Below are positions 16,393-23,397 of a stretch of DNA of 64,000 nucleotides, piece by piece. The notes beneath the pieces were generated by a model. It saw only the letters and a list, made by a program, of their open reading frames with translations. It was not told the DNA's origin and did not search any database. Position 1 is the first letter of the stretch; each line of letters starts with the position of its first letter. The translations under genes and the position numbers were made by a program. This DNA comes from JADJPO01 sp963825645 (GTDB lineage: Bacteria; Actinomycetota; Actinomycetes; Actinomycetales; Kineosporiaceae), in NCBI GenBank assembly GCA_963825645.1, contig CAWGTT010000005.1:1-64000 (forward strand), read 5' to 3'.

Positions 16393-18045
16393 GTGCGGGT
16401 GAACTGGGACAACAGCTACTGGGCGCTCGTCGCGCGAATGTTGTCCGTCCTGCTCTGCGCCGGGCTCACCGCCCTTCAGGGTCAGGTCCTCGCGGCCCTC
16501 GTCGTCGCTCTGTTGCTCTGCGTGGTCGGTGCGGTCGGCGCCTTCCCGTCCGCCCCGGACGGCTGGCGGCAGCCGGTGGCCGAATGCCTGGCGGCGGCGC
16601 TGGTGATCGGAGCCCTGGCCCCGGCCGGCTCCGGGTTCGTGCCCTACCTGCTGGTACCGATCGGCTCCTCGGGCCTACGCAGCGGCCTTCGGGTGGCCCT
16701 GGCCGCCTTCGCGGTGAGCGCCACCGTCCTGATGGCCACGGCCGCGCTGCACCCCCGCATCGCCCTCGGCGATCAGGCGCCGGGCGAGCCGCTCACCCAA
16801 CCCCTGCTGTGGCTGCCGCTTCTCGGCGCAACCGCCCTGGTCGCCGGCTGGACCCGGCGGGTCACCCGCACCGACAAGCCGGTGGTCGAGCCGGCCTACG
16901 CCGACGCGCACCGGTTGCTGTCGGAGCTGAACCTCGTGGCGCGCCAGCTCAGCCTCGGCCTGGACCCACATACCCTCGCCGCCGCCCTGGTCGAAGAGCT
17001 TCAAGGACTCGCCAGCGGATCTCGGGCCACCGTGCTCATCCGTTCCGCCGCAGGGCGTTTCGTTCCGGTGGTGGGCGACGCGCCGAACCCTTTGACGGAG
17101 TCGGCAGTGCTCGACGCCTGGGTGTCGGCGGACCGGGTTCGCCGTGGGCGCAGCGGCGTCACCGTGGTTGCCCTGCCGGTGCTGATGGGTGAGCGGGTGG
17201 TCGCCGTCGTCGTGCTGGCCGACACCACCGAAGCGAACTCGCTGGGTGACGAATCGGTGGCGGCATGCCGCAGCGTCATCGCCCAGGCCGGACCACGGTT
17301 GGCCTCGGCGCTGCTCTTCGACGACGTCCGCCGCCTGGCCACGGTGGACGAGCGCCACCGGCTGGCCCGGGAGATCCACGATGGGATCGCTCAGGACATG
17401 GCCTCGGTCGGCTACCAGATCGACGACATCGCCAGCGACGCCCCGACGGAGGTGAGTCGCCGGCTGCACGACCTGCGCGAGCACTTGACCAGATTGGTCT
17501 CCGAGCTGCGGTTGAGCATCTTCGACCTCAGGGCGGGCGTCGACGAGTCAGTGGGCCTGTCCCGCACCCTCGGCGACTACGCGCAGCGCGTCGGAAAGCA
17601 GTCAGGGCTGGTGGTGACCGTCTCCGCCGACGAGTCCCCGCATCGACTCCCCCTGGCCACCGAGGTCGAGGTCCTGCGGATCGTCCAGGAGGCAGTGACC
17701 AATGTGCGACGCCACGCGTACGCGAACAACCTCTGGCTCACCGTCGTCGTCGACCCGCCCGATGCTCACGTCATCGTGGCGGACGACGGACGGGGGCTGG
17801 GCCGGCCGCGTCCGGACAGCATGGGCATCACCGGCATGAAGGAACGTGCCGGTCGGATCGGCGCAACGTTGACCGTGAGCAACCGGACGGACGGACCAGG
17901 AACGGTCGTCGAGCTCGTTCTCGAGACCAGACCCAGATCAACACGGAGTAATCGAATGATGACGGATGCACGACACGGCGTGATCGTGGCAGACTCCCCC
18001 GACGGGGACGCCACCATCGGCGCCGTTTGGGAGGGAACCTCGTGA
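16393..18045 (+). CDS. NarL-type sensor histidine kinase with membrane domain and GAF-like domain
   Basis: This is a membrane sensor kinase of about 550 residues. The N-terminal 160 residues contain about five hydrophobic segments. A GAF-like region spans about residues 175-315. The HisKA_3 dimerisation box HRLAREIHDGIAQDM carries the phospho-accepting His, and EVEVLRIVQEAVTNVRRHA with DDGRGLG and GITGMKERAG forms the ATPase domain. A 40-residue tail follows. Its GTGA overlap with the response regulator marks the pair as a two-component system. GTG at 16393 is preferred because CAGATT lies 7 nt upstream (possible leaderless start); TTG at 16384 is the alternative. The signal is unknown. Confidence 0.9.
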   Translation: MRVNWDNSYWALVARMLSVLLCAGLTALQGQVLAALVVALLLCVVGAVGAFPSAPDGWRQPVAECLAAALVIGALAPAGSGFVPYLLVPIGSSGLRSGLRVALAAFAVSATVLMATAALHPRIALGDQAPGEPLTQPLLWLPLLGATALVAGWTRRVTRTDKPVVEPAYADAHRLLSELNLVARQLSLGLDPHTLAAALVEELQGLASGSRATVLIRSAAGRFVPVVGDAPNPLTESAVLDAWVSADRVRRGRSGVTVVALPVLMGERVVAVVVLADTTEANSLGDESVAACRSVIAQAGPRLASALLFDDVRRLATVDERHRLAREIHDGIAQDMASVGYQIDDIASDAPTEVSRRLHDLREHLTRLVSELRLSIFDLRAGVDESVGLSRTLGDYAQRVGKQSGLVVTVSADESPHRLPLATEVEVLRIVQEAVTNVRRHAYANNLWLTVVVDPPDAHVIVADDGRGLGRPRPDSMGITGMKERAGRIGATLTVSNRTDGPGTVVELVLETRPRSTRSNRMMTDARHGVIVADSPDGDATIGAVWEGTS

Positions 18046-18692
18046 CGGGGGTGCGGGACCAGATCACAGTTCTTCTCGTTGATGATCATCAGCTCATCCG
18101 GGAGGGGCTGCGCCGGGCGTTCGACCGAGCCGGTGACGTCGAGGTCGTCGGTGAGGCCGCCACGGTCGCCGAGGCGGTGGACGCCCTCGGACGACTGACA
18201 CCTGACGTGCTCGTCACCGACGTCAAGCTGCCGGACGGCGACGGGATCGCCCTGGCCGAGAAGGCGCGCAAGTCCTCGCCGGCCCTCGGCGTGGTGGTGC
18301 TGACGATGTACGCGGGCGACGACAAGCTGTTCGCCGCCCTCGACGCCGGCGCCTCGGCGTTCGTCGGGAAGGACGCGCCCGCCGAGGAGGTGGTCGCCGC
18401 GGCCCGGCACGCTGCGGCCAACCCGCGGGCCTTCACCGCGCGGGACCTGGCCGACGCCATGCAGCGGCGGATGAACGCCCCAGCCGGCCCCAAGCTCTCA
18501 CCGCGTGAGCGAGAGGTGCTCGAGCTGCTCGTCGACGGCCTGGCCATCTCCCAGATCGCGCGCAGGCTCTACATCAGTGAGTCGACGGCGAAGACCCATG
18601 TGGCGAACATCTACGAGAAGCTGGGAGCCGGCAACCGGGCGCAGGCGGTCATGGCCGCCGTCCGGCTCGGTCTCGTCGAAGGCCATGTCTGA
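18042..18692 (+). CDS. NarL/FixJ family response regulator
   Basis: This cytoplasmic transcription regulator has 216 residues. The receiver shows the acidic pair in LLVDDHQLIREG, the phospho-acceptor Asp in DVLVTDVKLPDGDG, Thr in VVVLTMY and Lys in FVGKDAP, so it is complete. The C-terminal LuxR-type helix-turn-helix is KLSPREREVLELLVDGL and ARRLYISESTAKTHVANIYE. GTG at 18042 overlaps the kinase stop (GTGA) and has GAGGGA upstream. The 3' end overlaps the pilin gene by 8 bp, so the pilin is probably made from the same mRNA. Its targets are not known. Confidence 0.93.
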   Translation: MTGVRDQITVLLVDDHQLIREGLRRAFDRAGDVEVVGEAATVAEAVDALGRLTPDVLVTDVKLPDGDGIALAEKARKSSPALGVVVLTMYAGDDKLFAALDAGASAFVGKDAPAEEVVAAARHAAANPRAFTARDLADAMQRRMNAPAGPKLSPREREVLELLVDGLAISQIARRLYISESTAKTHVANIYEKLGAGNRAQAVMAAVRLGLVEGHV

Positions 18693-18867
18693 GGCCTCGC
18701 CGTCCCGTACCGGACGAGCGCCCGCCCGGCCGACCCGCCAGGTCGCGGACCGAGGCGCCTCAGCCGTCGAGTACGCGCTCATGGTGGCCGCTATCGCGGC
18801 CCTCGTGGTCGGCATCGTGGTCGGCCTCGGCTCACTCTTCGCCGAGGCCGTCGCCGGCCATCCTTAG
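18685..18867 (+). CDS. Flp/TadE-locus type IVb pilin-like small protein
   Basis: This is a 60-residue protein. A basic, Pro-rich leader ends at ADRG, followed by ASAVEYALMVAAIAALVVGIVVG, the Flp-pilin signature: cleavage after Gly, Glu at mature position 5, Tyr next to it, then a hydrophobic helix. It would be processed by a prepilin peptidase and displayed at the membrane or in a fine pilus. The ATG overlaps the end of the response regulator gene, and its stop overlaps that of the convergent anti-sigma gene by 4 bp. No tad assembly genes are present in this window, so assembly would depend on genes elsewhere. Confidence 0.75.
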   Translation: MSEASPSRTGRAPARPTRQVADRGASAVEYALMVAAIAALVVGIVVGLGSLFAEAVAGHP

Positions 18868-19685
18868 GCGAGCGTGCCGCGAGCCAAGCTGTCCCCGGAG
18901 TGGCGGGCATCGTCGTCGAAGGCCTCGAGGGAGACGTCGACGACCACATAGCCTGCGTCCAAGAGGCTCTGGGCGATCGGGAAGACGGTCACAGCCGTCG
19001 CCCCGGCCCGGCTCTGCGGATCATCGAGCACGCCGACCGAGACCATCCGGCGACCGTCACGGTTGATCAGCCAGACCTCCAAGTAGCCCTTTGACCCCAC
19101 CGACGGCAACGACTGTGTCTGCAGGTCGAGGCTCAGGTCGAGATGCCCGTCCTCGCGCAGCACGGAGGCCGCGCCCACCACCTGAGACGTGTCCAGGGTC
19201 TTCAGGCCGGCTTCGGCCACCGCAGCCGGCTGAGCGGGGGGCGAACCTCCGGCCCACAGCGCCCGACCGGTCAGCAGGCCGACCACGGCACCGGCTGCCG
19301 CCACCGCGGCGAGCCAGGTCATCGAGCGCGACGCACGGCGCCGTGCCCTGGCCTGCGCCAGTGGGACCGGCACCTGCCGGTCACCGTCCGGCAATGCGGT
19401 GGTCGGGGCAGCAACGGACGTCACCGCGGTCGCGGTGCCCGTGTCAGTGGTCGCCGTGTCGGCATCCTCCTGGAGGGCGGCGTCGATTCGCGACCAGAGG
19501 TCGACCGGCGGCTGCTGCCAGTCGACGCTCTCACCGAGCCCGCGCCTGGTCAGGTCTATGGCCCGGCGGAGCTCTCGGACCTCATCCGAGCAGCGAGGAC
19601 AGGGTAGGACGTGGTCCCCGGTCGGCGGATCCACTGACTCGCCCAGGGCGATGTCGGCGAGCAGTTCTGGGTCAGGGTGCGACAT
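18864..19685 (-). CDS. rskA: RskA-like anti-sigma factor
   Basis: This is a 273-residue single-pass membrane anti-sigma factor. The N-terminal zinc-anti-sigma motif Hx3Cx2C is visible as HVLPCPRC, followed by a helix that would clasp the sigma factor. One membrane segment lies at about residues 120-145 (MTWLAAVAAAGAVVGLL). The extracytoplasmic part is an RskA C-terminal domain (GYLEVWLIN, VSVGVLDD). The start lies inside the sigma gene (14-bp overlap), typical of sigma/anti-sigma pairs. In mycobacteria RskA is cleaved by regulated proteolysis to free SigK; the same mode is expected here. Confidence 0.88.
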   Translation of the reverse strand: MSHPDPELLADIALGESVDPPTGDHVLPCPRCSDEVRELRRAIDLTRRGLGESVDWQQPPVDLWSRIDAALQEDADTATTDTGTATAVTSVAAPTTALPDGDRQVPVPLAQARARRRASRSMTWLAAVAAAGAVVGLLTGRALWAGGSPPAQPAAVAEAGLKTLDTSQVVGAASVLREDGHLDLSLDLQTQSLPSVGSKGYLEVWLINRDGRRMVSVGVLDDPQSRAGATAVTVFPIAQSLLDAGYVVVDVSLEAFDDDARHSGDSLARGTLA

Positions 19686-20259
19686 GGGAGACCTCCTCTA
19701 GCTGCGAACGTAGGTGCAACAGTCCCCGACGCACGTGACTCTTGACGGTGCCGATCGGCAGGCCGAGACGCTGCGCGATCTCCTCCTGCGGCCGATCCTC
19801 GATCACTGCCATTCTCACTACGCTGGCACGTGGCTCGCCCATCCGGTCCAGCGCGTGGGCAAGCATCAGACGTTCTGGCAGGTCGTCGTCATGGACGATG
19901 GCCTGGTTCGGTACCGCGGCGGCCGCGACGGCCGCCACGTTGCGCGAGGCGCGCATCCGCTGGGCCTGCAGGTCCGCCACCCGATGACGGGCGATGCCGA
20001 CCAGCCACCCCGGCAGCGCGTTGGCGCTGGGGCGAAGGGTGTGCCGGCTGCGCCATGCCGAGACGTAGACCTGCTGAGTGACGTCCTCGGCATCGTGATG
20101 ACTGCCCAGTGAGCGCAGGGCTATCGTGTAGACCAGACTTGACCAGCGACGATAAGCCTCTGCCAGCGCCTCCTGCGACCCTGCCTTGAGTTCGACGGCG
20201 ATGTATTCGGGCGTCGATCCGACGTCGTCGTATCCCAGCATCCACACAACACTAGTCAT
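19672..20259 (-). CDS. sigK: ECF RNA polymerase sigma factor (SigK-like)
   Basis: This is a 195-residue extracytoplasmic-function sigma factor. Region 2 is seen in the AEAYRRWSSLVYTIALRSLG and DAEDVTQQVYVSAWR stretch, and region 4 in RPQEEIAQRLGLPIGTVKSHVRRGLLHLR. ATG at 20259 has GAGG at a good distance; a TTG at 20271 is also in frame. The gene follows the DUF4397 and class F sortase genes in one run and overlaps rskA downstream. Pairing with an RskA-type anti-sigma supports the SigK assignment. A 7-bp-stem hairpin lies between the sortase stop and this gene's ribosome binding site. Confidence 0.88.
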   Translation of the reverse strand: MTSVVWMLGYDDVGSTPEYIAVELKAGSQEALAEAYRRWSSLVYTIALRSLGSHHDAEDVTQQVYVSAWRSRHTLRPSANALPGWLVGIARHRVADLQAQRMRASRNVAAVAAAAVPNQAIVHDDDLPERLMLAHALDRMGEPRASVVRMAVIEDRPQEEIAQRLGLPIGTVKSHVRRGLLHLRSQLEEVSHVAP

Positions 20260-20274
20260 GTGACGCCTCAACCT

Positions 20275-20293
20275 GCCCTGGAACTCCCAGGGC
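20275..20293 (-). promoter_or_regulatory. short perfect hairpin upstream of sigK
   Basis: A perfect 7-bp inverted repeat (GCCCTGG, 5-nt loop, CCAGGGC) lies between the sortase stop and the Shine-Dalgarno of sigK. In RNA it would form a stem-loop about 5 nt upstream of the ribosome binding site. It could separate expression of the surface genes from sigK-rskA, or it could be an operator. Confidence 0.5.
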
Positions 20294-20304
20294 CGCTGCC
20301 GGCC

Positions 20305-21057
20305 TCACTTCGTCCCTATCTTGACGGCCACCGCGATGACGTTGTCCTCGTAGCGCCGCGCCTCGGAGTCGAAGCTCCCTCCACAGGTGATCACGTGCAC
20401 CCGTTCGGCACCCGTTCTGCTGAACAGGTCCTCGAGGTCGACCTCCCGCTTGCCGAGCCGGGCCACGCTGGCAACCTGGTAGAGGTGGGTCTGCGTGGCC
20501 GTGGACACCTCGACGATGTCGCCCTTGCCGAGCCGCTGCAGTCGGGCAAGCGGTCCCGGGCCCTCCCGCCGCGTGTCCACGTGGGCGGCCAGGACCGTGG
20601 CGCCGCCACCCGAACCCGGTGTGGGGCTGAACCGGTACCAGCCGGCCACCTTCGGACTGTCCGGCAGGTCCATGAAACCCTTCTCGTCCAGCCCTGTCGG
20701 ACTGATCGGCAGCTCAGCGCCCAAGGCGGGAATCACGAGCCGCAACGGTGTCCTGCTCCGATCCGGCGCTGAGCGGGACACCGCCGACAGCCCTGCGTCC
20801 CGGGTGGTGATTCTGGGGAGAGCAGACGACGTGTCGGCGGCCGCCGAACCCACGGCCCGCGTCTGGCCCGACGAGGCGCTGCTCGGGGCCGGGCTGGCAG
20901 CGGCCAGGGCGCGCAACGTCTGGCGTCCTTCGGCGTCTCCCGCCCGACCAGGCAGGTCGCCGCCGGTCACCCAGAACGCTGCTATCGCCGCGGTCAGGGC
21001 GGCCACCGTCGCGGTGGCCGCCCTGACCACCCTGCGGCTACCCCATCTGACGTTCAT
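20305..21057 (-). CDS. srtF: class F sortase
   Basis: This 250-residue membrane-anchored transpeptidase or endopeptidase acts outside the membrane. An N-terminal signal-anchor (ATVAALTAAIAAFWVTG) is followed by an Ala/Ser-rich linker and the sortase domain. The catalytic His is in LAAHVDTRREG, the Cys in VHVITCGGSF and the Arg probably in SEARRYEDN. PLRLVIPALGAELPI begins the beta barrel, as in class F sortases. ATG at 21057 has AGGAG upstream. It lies 41 bp after the DUF4397 gene, so that protein is its likely substrate or partner. Confidence 0.87.
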   Translation of the reverse strand: MNVRWGSRRVVRAATATVAALTAAIAAFWVTGGDLPGRAGDAEGRQTLRALAAASPAPSSASSGQTRAVGSAAADTSSALPRITTRDAGLSAVSRSAPDRSRTPLRLVIPALGAELPISPTGLDEKGFMDLPDSPKVAGWYRFSPTPGSGGGATVLAAHVDTRREGPGPLARLQRLGKGDIVEVSTATQTHLYQVASVARLGKREVDLEDLFSRTGAERVHVITCGGSFDSEARRYEDNVIAVAVKIGTK

Positions 21058-21098
21058 CGGGGTCTCCTCAGACTGGCTGTCGTTCTGATCCGGCGCGG

Positions 21099-21911
21099 TC
21101 AGCCGCGGACGGTCTGCGGGCGACGGCGAAGCAGCACCAGGCCACCAGCGAGACCGGCCGCTCCGAGCACCGCCGCGGTACGGATCATGGTGTCATCCTG
21201 AGCCGCCTGGCCGCCCGATCCGGCCGGAACGCCACCAGGTGCCGAGTGCAGGCCGCTGATGGTCTGGACGGCCAGCTGGAGGTTGGAGTCGGCGGCGCTG
21301 CCCCAGGCGTAGACGATGGTGTTGGTGCCCTCGGCCAGGTTCACGTCAGCTGGCCCGAGGGCCACCGTGTCGGTTCCGGCAAGCACCACGTCCGCCGAGA
21401 CGGTACCGGCCGGCAGGTCGGCCTTAGCCTCGTTCGGGTTGGTCAGACCGGCGAAGGCAACGGTGCCACCGGCCCGGACGTCGACGGCGGGCGCGGCGGC
21501 GGTGTGCCGCACGGTGAGGCGCGCCTCACCCGCCCCGACGGCCGACGTGTCGTTGACGAACGGCGTCAGCACGGGGCTGCCGTCGGCGTTGAGGTGGGCG
21601 ACGACGGTGATGTTCGCGCCGGCCGGGACGGTCACGCCGTTGGCCTCGATGATGGCGTCTCCGTCGGCGCCGGCACCTGCAGCGGTGACCTTGAGGTCGT
21701 AGTCGCCGGCGGGCAGGCTGACCGGGTCGGTCAGGGTTCCGGGGGTGAAGTCGGCCAGCAGCTCATTGCCATTCGCGTAGACGTCCACTGTGGCCCCTGG
21801 AACGCCGTGCAACACCGAGACGGTCGCGTCGTCGGCGGCGCCGGCCGGGGTGGCCAGGGCGAGAGAGCCCACACCAAGGGCGGCCACGGTGAGGATCCGC
21901 GTGATGGTCAT
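21099..21911 (-). CDS. secreted DUF4397 cell-surface protein with C-terminal anchor
   Basis: This 270-residue exported protein has a Sec signal peptide (ILTVAALGVGSLALATPAGA), then DUF4397-type beta domains starting ATVSVLHGVPGATVDVYANG, with a second repeat-like region at RLTVRHTAAAPAVDVRAGG. The C-terminus has GGVPAGSGGQAAQDD, a hydrophobic segment (TAAVLGAAGLAGGLVLL) and RRRPQTVRG, the layout of a sortase sorting signal without a classical LPXTG. ATG at 21911 has AAAGGA upstream. It heads the operon with class F sortase, SigK and RskA. DUF4397 proteins have no proven biochemical function. Confidence 0.85.
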   Translation of the reverse strand: MTITRILTVAALGVGSLALATPAGAADDATVSVLHGVPGATVDVYANGNELLADFTPGTLTDPVSLPAGDYDLKVTAAGAGADGDAIIEANGVTVPAGANITVVAHLNADGSPVLTPFVNDTSAVGAGEARLTVRHTAAAPAVDVRAGGTVAFAGLTNPNEAKADLPAGTVSADVVLAGTDTVALGPADVNLAEGTNTIVYAWGSAADSNLQLAVQTISGLHSAPGGVPAGSGGQAAQDDTMIRTAAVLGAAGLAGGLVLLRRRPQTVRG

Positions 21912-21930
21912 GTCGACTGTCCTTTCGTCG

Positions 21931-21956
21931 GAGAGTGAATTGGATTGCTGACTCTC
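21931..21956 (-). promoter_or_regulatory. inverted repeat in the leader of the DUF4397 gene
   Basis: GAGAGT and ACTCTC arms 14 nt apart lie 20 bp upstream of the DUF4397 start. Just downstream, CGAC and GTCG arms flank the AAAGGA ribosome binding site, so a second small hairpin could hold it in a loop. Either an operator or an mRNA structure is possible. Confidence 0.4.
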
Positions 21957-22008
21957 TTTCTGTCCCGACGGCTGCCAGGGATGCACCCATGGTGGAAAAC
22001 CTCGGGCC

Positions 22009-22014
22009 TAGGCT
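22009..22014 (+). promoter_or_regulatory. -10 element TAGGCT for a predicted leaderless transcript
   Basis: TAGGCT ends 6 nt before GTG 22021, with no Shine-Dalgarno between. Transcription would start at or next to the start codon of the GT87-like gene. Confidence 0.6.
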
Positions 22015-22020
22015 GACCGG

Positions 22021-23397
22021 GTGCCGACGAGGATCAGCGTTCCGCTCGTTGCCCCGGTGCTCCTGGTCGCCGCGGTCGGGGTAGCCGGCTACAGCGTGGT
22101 CCGCTACCACCCGGCGATCGTGGTCACCTACCTGCTGGCCGCGGTCGCACTGGCGCTGCACCTGTGGTCCGGCCCCAGACCGACCGGGCGGCGCGACTGG
22201 GCTCCTGGGCTGAGTGCTGGGCTGGCCGTGACCGGGGTGCTCACCTGGCTGGTACCGGGTTTCACCTACCTGGCGGCCGATCGGGCGGCAATGGTTCGGG
22301 GTCTGCTTGCCGGGGCTTGCGTGACCTCGGCAGCTGTACTCGTCATCGGCCGTCGACGAGCTGGAGACGTCGCGCTCGCGATCGCTGTCACCGGCTACCT
22401 GGCGGCATCGGCGGTCCTCATCCGCGGCGACCCCGCCCCCCCGATCGATGTCTGGTACACGCTGCAGGGCGCCGCCGACGCGCTCGCCGATGGTCGCAAC
22501 ATCTACGACCAGGTGTGGCTCGGGCCGCCCGGCGTGATGGCGGCGTTCACCTACCTGCCCTGGACCGCCGTCCTACTCGCCCCGGGCCGCTGGCTGGCCG
22601 GCGACGTCCGGTATGCGCTGGTTGCGGTGACCGTGGTCGCCGCACTCACCGTGCGGTATCTGCCCGGCCGGCGCTCGGCCGAAGCGAGCGACCCCCTGAC
22701 CGGCACGACACGCGGTGCCGCAGCCGGGGCGGCGGCGCTGCTGATGCTCCTGCCCGGCACCGCCACCCAGGTCGAACAGGCCTGGACCGAACCGCTGCTG
22801 CTCGCCGGCCTGGCCGGCGCCGCCTGGGCGCTGTCCCGCGGCCGGATGACGACCGCGATCGTGCTGCTCGCACTCGGCATGGCGTGCAAGCAACACATGG
22901 CGCTGCTGCTGCCGATCCTCGCCGCCTGGCCACGTTACGGACTGCGTCGTGCCGCGCTGACCGCGACCGGCACGGTGGTACTACTCGTCCCCTGGCTGCT
23001 CGCCGACGCCCGCGCCTTTCTCGACGACACCGTGTTCCTGCTGGTCCGGTTCCCGCCGATGCGGTTCGCCGACAGCCTCTACCTGCTCGTGGTCAACCAG
23101 TGGTCGTGGCTGCCGCCCTTCTGGCTGACCGGCGCTGTGGTGCTGGCCACGATCGGCGCGGTCTCGTGGCGAGTGCGCCGTGATGACCCTGACGTCGCGG
23201 TGTGGCTGCGGTGGGCGGCTCTGGTCCTGCTGGTCGCCAACCTGGTGAACAAGCAGGCCTTCTACAACCAGTACTGGCTGGTGGCCGCGGTGGTTGTGAC
23301 CTCATGGGCGGTCGACTCCGCCACGACCGCCACCACCTCGGTCAGATCGGTGTCAGAGCCGGGTAGCGGCGGTGAGGCGGCCGTCCAGGCGGGCTGA
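22021..23397 (+). CDS. multi-pass membrane protein, GT87-like (DUF2029) glycosyltransferase
   Basis: This is a 458-residue polytopic membrane protein with about ten hydrophobic segments. The first large loop contains IDVWYTLQGAADALADGRNIYD. The Asp and the G-x-NIY pattern are typical of GT87 polyprenyl-phosphate-mannose-dependent mannosyltransferases. NKQAFYNQYWLVA near the C-terminus also recalls this family. It would add a mannose-type sugar to a glycolipid or glycan on the outer face of the membrane; the acceptor is unknown. The start is a predicted leaderless GTG. Its last 45 bp overlap, on the opposite strand, the 3' end of the NlpC/P60 gene. Confidence 0.72.
   Translation: MPTRISVPLVAPVLLVAAVGVAGYSVVRYHPAIVVTYLLAAVALALHLWSGPRPTGRRDWAPGLSAGLAVTGVLTWLVPGFTYLAADRAAMVRGLLAGACVTSAAVLVIGRRRAGDVALAIAVTGYLAASAVLIRGDPAPPIDVWYTLQGAADALADGRNIYDQVWLGPPGVMAAFTYLPWTAVLLAPGRWLAGDVRYALVAVTVVAALTVRYLPGRRSAEASDPLTGTTRGAAAGAAALLMLLPGTATQVEQAWTEPLLLAGLAGAAWALSRGRMTTAIVLLALGMACKQHMALLLPILAAWPRYGLRRAALTATGTVVLLVPWLLADARAFLDDTVFLLVRFPPMRFADSLYLLVVNQWSWLPPFWLTGAVVLATIGAVSWRVRRDDPDVAVWLRWAALVLLVANLVNKQAFYNQYWLVAAVVVTSWAVDSATTATTSVRSVSEPGSGGEAAVQAG

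Noticed and set aside
21957..22000. SigK-type promoter (CCATCC ... CCGAAT) upstream of the DUF4397 gene
   Set aside because: Only partial look-alikes (CCACC, CCGTCG) with poor spacing were found, so no promoter is annotated.
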